Source: Thalassotalea nanhaiensis
GTDB taxonomy: Bacteria; Pseudomonadota; Gammaproteobacteria; Enterobacterales; Alteromonadaceae
DNA: 64,000 nucleotides
Direction: 5' to 3'
Assembly: GCF_031583575.1 (NCBI RefSeq)
Contig: NZ_CP134146.1
Coordinates: 1,860,001-1,924,000 of the forward strand
Below are positions 60,010 through 64,000 of this stretch, piece by piece. Within the stretch, counting starts at the first letter, position 1; each line of letters begins with the position of its first letter. The notes beneath the pieces were generated by a model. It was given only the letters and a program-made list of their open reading frames with translations. It did no database searches and was not told where the DNA came from. The position numbers and the translations under genes are program-made.

Positions 60010-62817
60010 ATGCCCGAAGGTGCAATGAAGGCTTGGTTAGAGTCTTCCCATTTCAGCGGAAATAACGCTGAATATATTGAAGAGTTATACGAATCATATC
60101 TTGAAAATGCTCATTCTGTATCAGATGAGTGGCGCAAGGTATTTGATGAACTTGAGAAAGTTGATGGTGTTGAAATTGAAACGAATCACACCGTGGTTCG
60201 CAACGAATTTCGTCAACTTGCTAAAGAAGGTGTTAAACATGTAACTGTTGGCTCTGAGTCAGACGCTAAGCAGGTACGAGTGTTACAACTGATTAATGCT
60301 TATAGATTTCGCGGTCATCAAAACGCAAATCTTGATCCATTAGGAATTTGGAAACGTGAACGCGTTCGTGATCTTGAGTTGACCCACCACGATTTATCTA
60401 AATCTGAATTTGATAAAGAATTTAACGTTGGTTCATTAGCCGTAGGCGTTGAATCAATGAAACTAGGTGATATTTATAAAACGTTAGAGAAAACTTATTG
60501 TGGCTCTATCGGTGCAGAATATATGCACATCACCTCTACAACTGAAAAGCGTTGGTTACAACAACGTTTAGAATCAGTGCAATCGCAAGCTAATTTCAGT
60601 AAAGAACAGAAAACTGAAATATTAAAAGACTTGATTGCTGCTGATGGCCTAGAAAAATACTTAGGCGCAAAATTTCCAGGTGCTAAACGATTCTCATTAG
60701 AAGGCGGCGACAGCTTAGTTCCAATGTTAAAGCAGTTAATTACGCGCGCTGGCGAACATGGCACTAAAGAAGTTGTACTTGGTATGGCTCACCGTGGCCG
60801 TTTAAACGTACTAGTTAATGTTATGGGTAAAAACCCTAGCAAACTGTTTGATGAATTCGCTGGTAAGGTCGATCAAATCGGCTCAGGTGATGTTAAGTAC
60901 CATCAAGGTTACTCATCTGACTTTGTTACCCCTGGTGGTAATGTACATTTAGCGTTAGCGTTTAACCCATCTCACCTTGAGATTGTTAACCCTGTGGTTA
61001 TTGGTTCAGTACGTGCCCGTTTAGACCGTCGTGATTGTGATAAAGGTGACTTAGTATTACCAATCACTATTCATGGTGACTCAGCAATTGCTGGTCAAGG
61101 TGTTGTGCAAGAAACATTTAATATGTCACAAGCACGTGCATACAAGGTTGGCGGTACAATTCGAGTTGTAGTGAACAACCAAGTTGGTTTTACCACGTCT
61201 AAACCTGAAGATACACGCTCAACAGAGTACTGTACGGATATCGCTAAGATGGTACAGGCGCCAATTTTACATGTGAATGGTGATGATCCTGAAGCGGTAA
61301 TTTTAGCCACTCAGGTTGCCCTTGATTATCGCAACACGTTTAAGCGTGATGTAGTGATTGACTTAGTGTGTTATCGCCGCCATGGTCATAACGAAGCTGA
61401 TGAGCCAAATGCTACTCAGCCATTAATGTATCAAAAAATTAAAACTCATCCGACTCCTCGTCAAATGTACGCTGATCAATTAGATGCTGAGCGAACTATT
61501 AGCAGCGCAGAATCTAAAGAGTTGGTTGAATATTACCGTAAACTTCTTGATGAAGGCCAATGTACCGTAGACCAATGGCGACCAATGACTGAGCATTCAG
61601 TTGATTGGACACCGTTTATTGGTCATGACTGGGACGATGACTACGACCATCAAATAGATGTTAATAAATTGAAGTCCTTAGCGACGAGTATTAGCACCTA
61701 TCCAGAAGAGCATAAATTACAATCACGTGTTAAGAAAATATACGATGATCGTAAAAAAATGGCTGCAGGCGAGAAATTACTTGATTGGGGTATGGCAGAA
61801 AACTTAGCTTATGCTTCAATTGTTGATTCTGGTGAACGCGTACGTATTACCGGACAAGATGCTGGTCGAGGAACGTTCTTCCATCGCCATTCTGTACTTC
61901 ATAATCAAGAAGATGCGTCAACTTACATGCCTTTACAGAACCTTAGTAAAGAGCAGGGACCATTTGAAGTATACGATTCAGTATTATCTGAAGTTGCAGT
62001 ATTAGCCTTTGAATACGGTTACACCACGGCAGAGCCAAGTGGCTTAACCATTTGGGAAGCTCAGTTTGGTGATTTTGCCAACGGTGCCCAAGTGGTATTT
62101 GACCAATTTATTTCTTCTGGCGAACAAAAATGGGGCCGTTTATGTGGCTTAACTATTTTGTTACCGCACGGTTATGAAGGTCAAGGTCCAGAGCATTCAT
62201 CGGCTCGATTAGAGCGTTTTTTACAGTTATGTGCAGATCACAACATGCAAGTATGTGTGCCTTCTACTCCGGCGCAAGTATTTAATATGTTACGTCGCCA
62301 AGTGGTACGCCCAATGCGTCGTCCATTAATTGTAATGTCGCCTAAATCATTACTTCGTCATCCTTTAGCGGTTTCTTCATTAGAAGAGTTAGCTGATGGA
62401 ACTTATCACAATGTGATTGGTGAAATTGATGAGTTAAATGCTAAGGATGTTACACGTGTTGTTATGTGTTCAGGTAAGGTTTACTACGAACTATTAGAGC
62501 AACGCCGTAAGAATGATCAGAAAGACGTAGCAATTGTTCGTATTGAGCAATTATATCCGTTCCCTGAAGCAGAATTGAAAGACGTTATCGCACAATATCC
62601 AAACGCAAAAGATTTCGTTTGGTGTCAAGAAGAGCCTCAAAACCAAGGCGCATGGTACTGCAGTCAACACCATTTCCGCAGTGTCTTGCCAACAGGGGCT
62701 ACTTTGACTTATGCCGGTCGCACAGCGTCAGCAGCACCTGCATGTGGCTATATGTCTTTGCATGTAAAAGAACAGCAAGCATTAGTGAATGATGCGTTAA
62801 CTATTAACAAAGCCTAA
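60010..62817 (+). CDS. sucA: 2-oxoglutarate dehydrogenase E1 component
   Basis: The thiamine-diphosphate-dependent decarboxylase of the oxoglutarate dehydrogenase complex. The 935-residue protein has YRFRGHQNANLDPLG, FSLEGGDSLVPML, GMAHRGRLNVLVNVMGK, the ThDP-binding IHGDSAIAGQGVVQET to VVNNQVGFTTS, RRHGHNEADEP, and the transketolase-like second half with GQDAGRGTFFHRHSV and LLPHGYEGQGPEHSSARLERF. The length fits E. coli SucA. ATG 60010 has GGAACAGG upstream. Confidence 0.97.
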   Translation: MPEGAMKAWLESSHFSGNNAEYIEELYESYLENAHSVSDEWRKVFDELEKVDGVEIETNHTVVRNEFRQLAKEGVKHVTVGSESDAKQVRVLQLINAYRFRGHQNANLDPLGIWKRERVRDLELTHHDLSKSEFDKEFNVGSLAVGVESMKLGDIYKTLEKTYCGSIGAEYMHITSTTEKRWLQQRLESVQSQANFSKEQKTEILKDLIAADGLEKYLGAKFPGAKRFSLEGGDSLVPMLKQLITRAGEHGTKEVVLGMAHRGRLNVLVNVMGKNPSKLFDEFAGKVDQIGSGDVKYHQGYSSDFVTPGGNVHLALAFNPSHLEIVNPVVIGSVRARLDRRDCDKGDLVLPITIHGDSAIAGQGVVQETFNMSQARAYKVGGTIRVVVNNQVGFTTSKPEDTRSTEYCTDIAKMVQAPILHVNGDDPEAVILATQVALDYRNTFKRDVVIDLVCYRRHGHNEADEPNATQPLMYQKIKTHPTPRQMYADQLDAERTISSAESKELVEYYRKLLDEGQCTVDQWRPMTEHSVDWTPFIGHDWDDDYDHQIDVNKLKSLATSISTYPEEHKLQSRVKKIYDDRKKMAAGEKLLDWGMAENLAYASIVDSGERVRITGQDAGRGTFFHRHSVLHNQEDASTYMPLQNLSKEQGPFEVYDSVLSEVAVLAFEYGYTTAEPSGLTIWEAQFGDFANGAQVVFDQFISSGEQKWGRLCGLTILLPHGYEGQGPEHSSARLERFLQLCADHNMQVCVPSTPAQVFNMLRRQVVRPMRRPLIVMSPKSLLRHPLAVSSLEELADGTYHNVIGEIDELNAKDVTRVVMCSGKVYYELLEQRRKNDQKDVAIVRIEQLYPFPEAELKDVIAQYPNAKDFVWCQEEPQNQGAWYCSQHHFRSVLPTGATLTYAGRTASAAPACGYMSLHVKEQQALVNDALTINKA

Positions 62818-62833
62818 CTTAAGAAAAGTTAGG
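62813..62833 (+). other. Small hairpin over the sucA stop codon
   Basis: CCTAACTT, loop AAGAA, AAGTTAGG: an 8-bp stem that includes the sucA TAA and ends about 30 bases before sucB. It may protect or punctuate the transcript. Confidence 0.45.
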
Positions 62834-62865
62834 TAATTTGAATTTAAGATTTCTAAGGAATAAAA

Positions 62866-64000
62866 ATGACAACTGAAATTAAGGTTCCAGTTTTACCAGA
62901 ATCAGTTGCTGACGCAACGGTAGCTACATGGCATGTACAAGTAGGCGATTCAGTAACACGTGATCAAATATTAGTGGATATTGAAACTGATAAAGTAGTA
63001 TTAGAAGTAGTCGCGCTTGAAGATGGCGTAATTTCTGCAATCAACGAAGAAGAAGGTGCTACGGTACTGGGAGAGCAAGTGATTGGTGTTATTGGTGCTA
63101 GCGATGTAAAAGCAGCGCCTGCGGCTAAAAAATCTACCGATGCAGCTCCTACTGCAGCTGCTAAAGTAATTGATATTAACGTACCTGTATTGCCAGAATC
63201 TGTTGCAGATGCAACGGTTTCTACTTGGCATGTTAGCGAAGGTGAAACAGTAAGCCGCGATCAAAATCTTGTTGATATTGAAACTGACAAAGTTGTACTT
63301 GAAGTTGTAGCTCAAGAAGATGGTGTAATTGGTAAAATTATCCACGCTGAAGGCGATACTGTATTAGGCGATCAAACCATTGGTCATTTAAATGCAGGTG
63401 CAGTTACTGCACCAGTTGCTGCAGCAAGTGAAGACACTGCTGGTGACGACGTTGCTAGCCCATCGGTACGTCGTTTATTAACTGAAAATGGCTTAACTGC
63501 AGCACAAGTTAAAGGTACTGGCAAAGGCGGTCGTATTTCTAAAGAAGACGTTGAAGCACACCTAAGTGCTGCTAAAGCACCTAAGGCTGCTCCTAAAGCC
63601 GCTCCTGCACCTTCTGCTCCAGTTGTTGCCCAAGGCGAGCGTAGTCAAAAACGTGTTCCTATGACGCGCTTACGTAAAACGATTGCTAACCGTTTATTAG
63701 AAGCTAAGAACTCAACGGCAATGCTTACGACGTTTAACGAAGTAAACATGAAGCCAATCATGGATCTTCGTGCTCAATATAAAGATTTGTTCGAGAAAAC
63801 TCATGATACTCGTTTAGGCTTTATGTCTTTCTACGTAAAAGCGGTTACTGAAGCGCTTAAACGCTACCCAGCTGTTAATGCATCAATTGATGGCGATGAT
63901 ATTGTATATCACAACTTCTTCGACATTAGCATTGCGGTTTCTACTCCTCGTGGTCTAGTGACTCCAGTACTTCGTGACGCTGACCAATTAGGTATGGCTG
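62866..64000 (+). CDS. sucB: Dihydrolipoyl succinyltransferase (E2), partial, two lipoyl domains
   Basis: The core of the 2-oxoglutarate dehydrogenase complex; the gene runs off the right edge after 378 codons. There are two tandem lipoyl domains: residues 5-77 with lipoylated Lys43 in DIETDKVVLEV, and residues 104-176 with Lys142 in the same motif. A peripheral-subunit-binding domain follows (ASPSVRRLLTENGL, about 200-235), an Ala/Pro linker, and the start of the catalytic domain (RVPMTRLRKTIANRL). E. coli SucB has one lipoyl domain. AAGGAA stands 7 bases before the ATG. The catalytic His motif is beyond the window. Confidence 0.95.
   Translation, partial: MTTEIKVPVLPESVADATVATWHVQVGDSVTRDQILVDIETDKVVLEVVALEDGVISAINEEEGATVLGEQVIGVIGASDVKAAPAAKKSTDAAPTAAAKVIDINVPVLPESVADATVSTWHVSEGETVSRDQNLVDIETDKVVLEVVAQEDGVIGKIIHAEGDTVLGDQTIGHLNAGAVTAPVAAASEDTAGDDVASPSVRRLLTENGLTAAQVKGTGKGGRISKEDVEAHLSAAKAPKAAPKAAPAPSAPVVAQGERSQKRVPMTRLRKTIANRLLEAKNSTAMLTTFNEVNMKPIMDLRAQYKDLFEKTHDTRLGFMSFYVKAVTEALKRYPAVNASIDGDDIVYHNFFDISIAVSTPRGLVTPVLRDADQLGMA

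Noticed and set aside
63001-63345. A 114-codon minus-strand ORF
   Set aside because: It lies wholly inside sucB, whose frame shows lipoyl domains.

Overview
The window looks like chromosomal DNA of an AT-rich marine gammaproteobacterium of the order Alteromonadales, most like Colwellia/Thalassotalea. This is inferred from protein recognition and gene order, not from any search. Several blocks keep the enterobacterial order: alaA-yfbR, trmO-rcsF, rsxABCDGE-nth, bepA-arsC(yfgD)-perM, gcvR-bcp and gltA/sdhCDAB-sucAB. There is no rRNA, tRNA, CRISPR array, prophage or complete insertion sequence. Almost all of it is ordinary housekeeping DNA.

Layout. (1) 1-460: the start of an acetolactate synthase gene on the minus strand. 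Its leader holds a 22-residue Ile/Leu/Val-rich peptide, a terminator hairpin and a candidate promoter, which is a classic branched-chain attenuator. (2) 457-2865: astB (arginine catabolism) and ltaE (threonine aldolase), convergent. (3) 2990-13490: a cobalamin regulon on the minus strand. Riboswitch 2 (13354-13490) precedes btuDC-cobTSUCQ-btuR-btuF, whose genes overlap or are separated by gaps of at most about 26 bp. Riboswitch 1 (4944-5103) precedes btuB. Together they import corrinoids, adenosylate them and rebuild the nucleotide loop. (4) 13637-24057: a class I HMG-CoA reductase, yfbR, alaA, an LRAT-like protein, an MFS transporter, a small secreted protein, proS, trhO and trmO, with repeat-rich spacers. 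(5) 24077-29101: an RcsF-like lipoprotein gene directly downstream of a hybrid histidine kinase gene, then a DUF885 lipoprotein. (6) 29245-40609: an M28 peptidase, yaeQ, gloA, nth, the Rnf/Rsx electron-transfer operon with a strongly repeat-expanded RsxC, and a CsrD-like degenerate GGDEF/EAL protein. (7) 40867-49589: dgkA, a DUF21-CBS protein, an outer-membrane barrel, a HExxH lipoprotein, a DUF2069 protein, arsC, bepA, a TusA-like protein, perM and bcp. (8) 49598-54687: gcvR, bamC, a two-gene ABC transporter and a REC-histidine kinase. (9) 54839-64000: gltA facing sdhCDAB-sucAB (TCA cycle). SucB runs off the end and carries two lipoyl domains.

Spacers contain at least four kinds of small dispersed repeat: a 109-bp MITE-like unit, a hairpin repeat with a compensatory base pair, a 26-bp repeat, and heptamer arrays of the AAACTAG/AAACGAG type. 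I found no convincing new multigene system. The most informative oddities are the ilv leader, the paired B12 riboswitches, the RsxC tandem repeats, the kinase-rcsF pair, the HD-to-HE change in YfbR, the missing resolving cysteine in Bcp, and the absence of dapA between gcvR and bamC.
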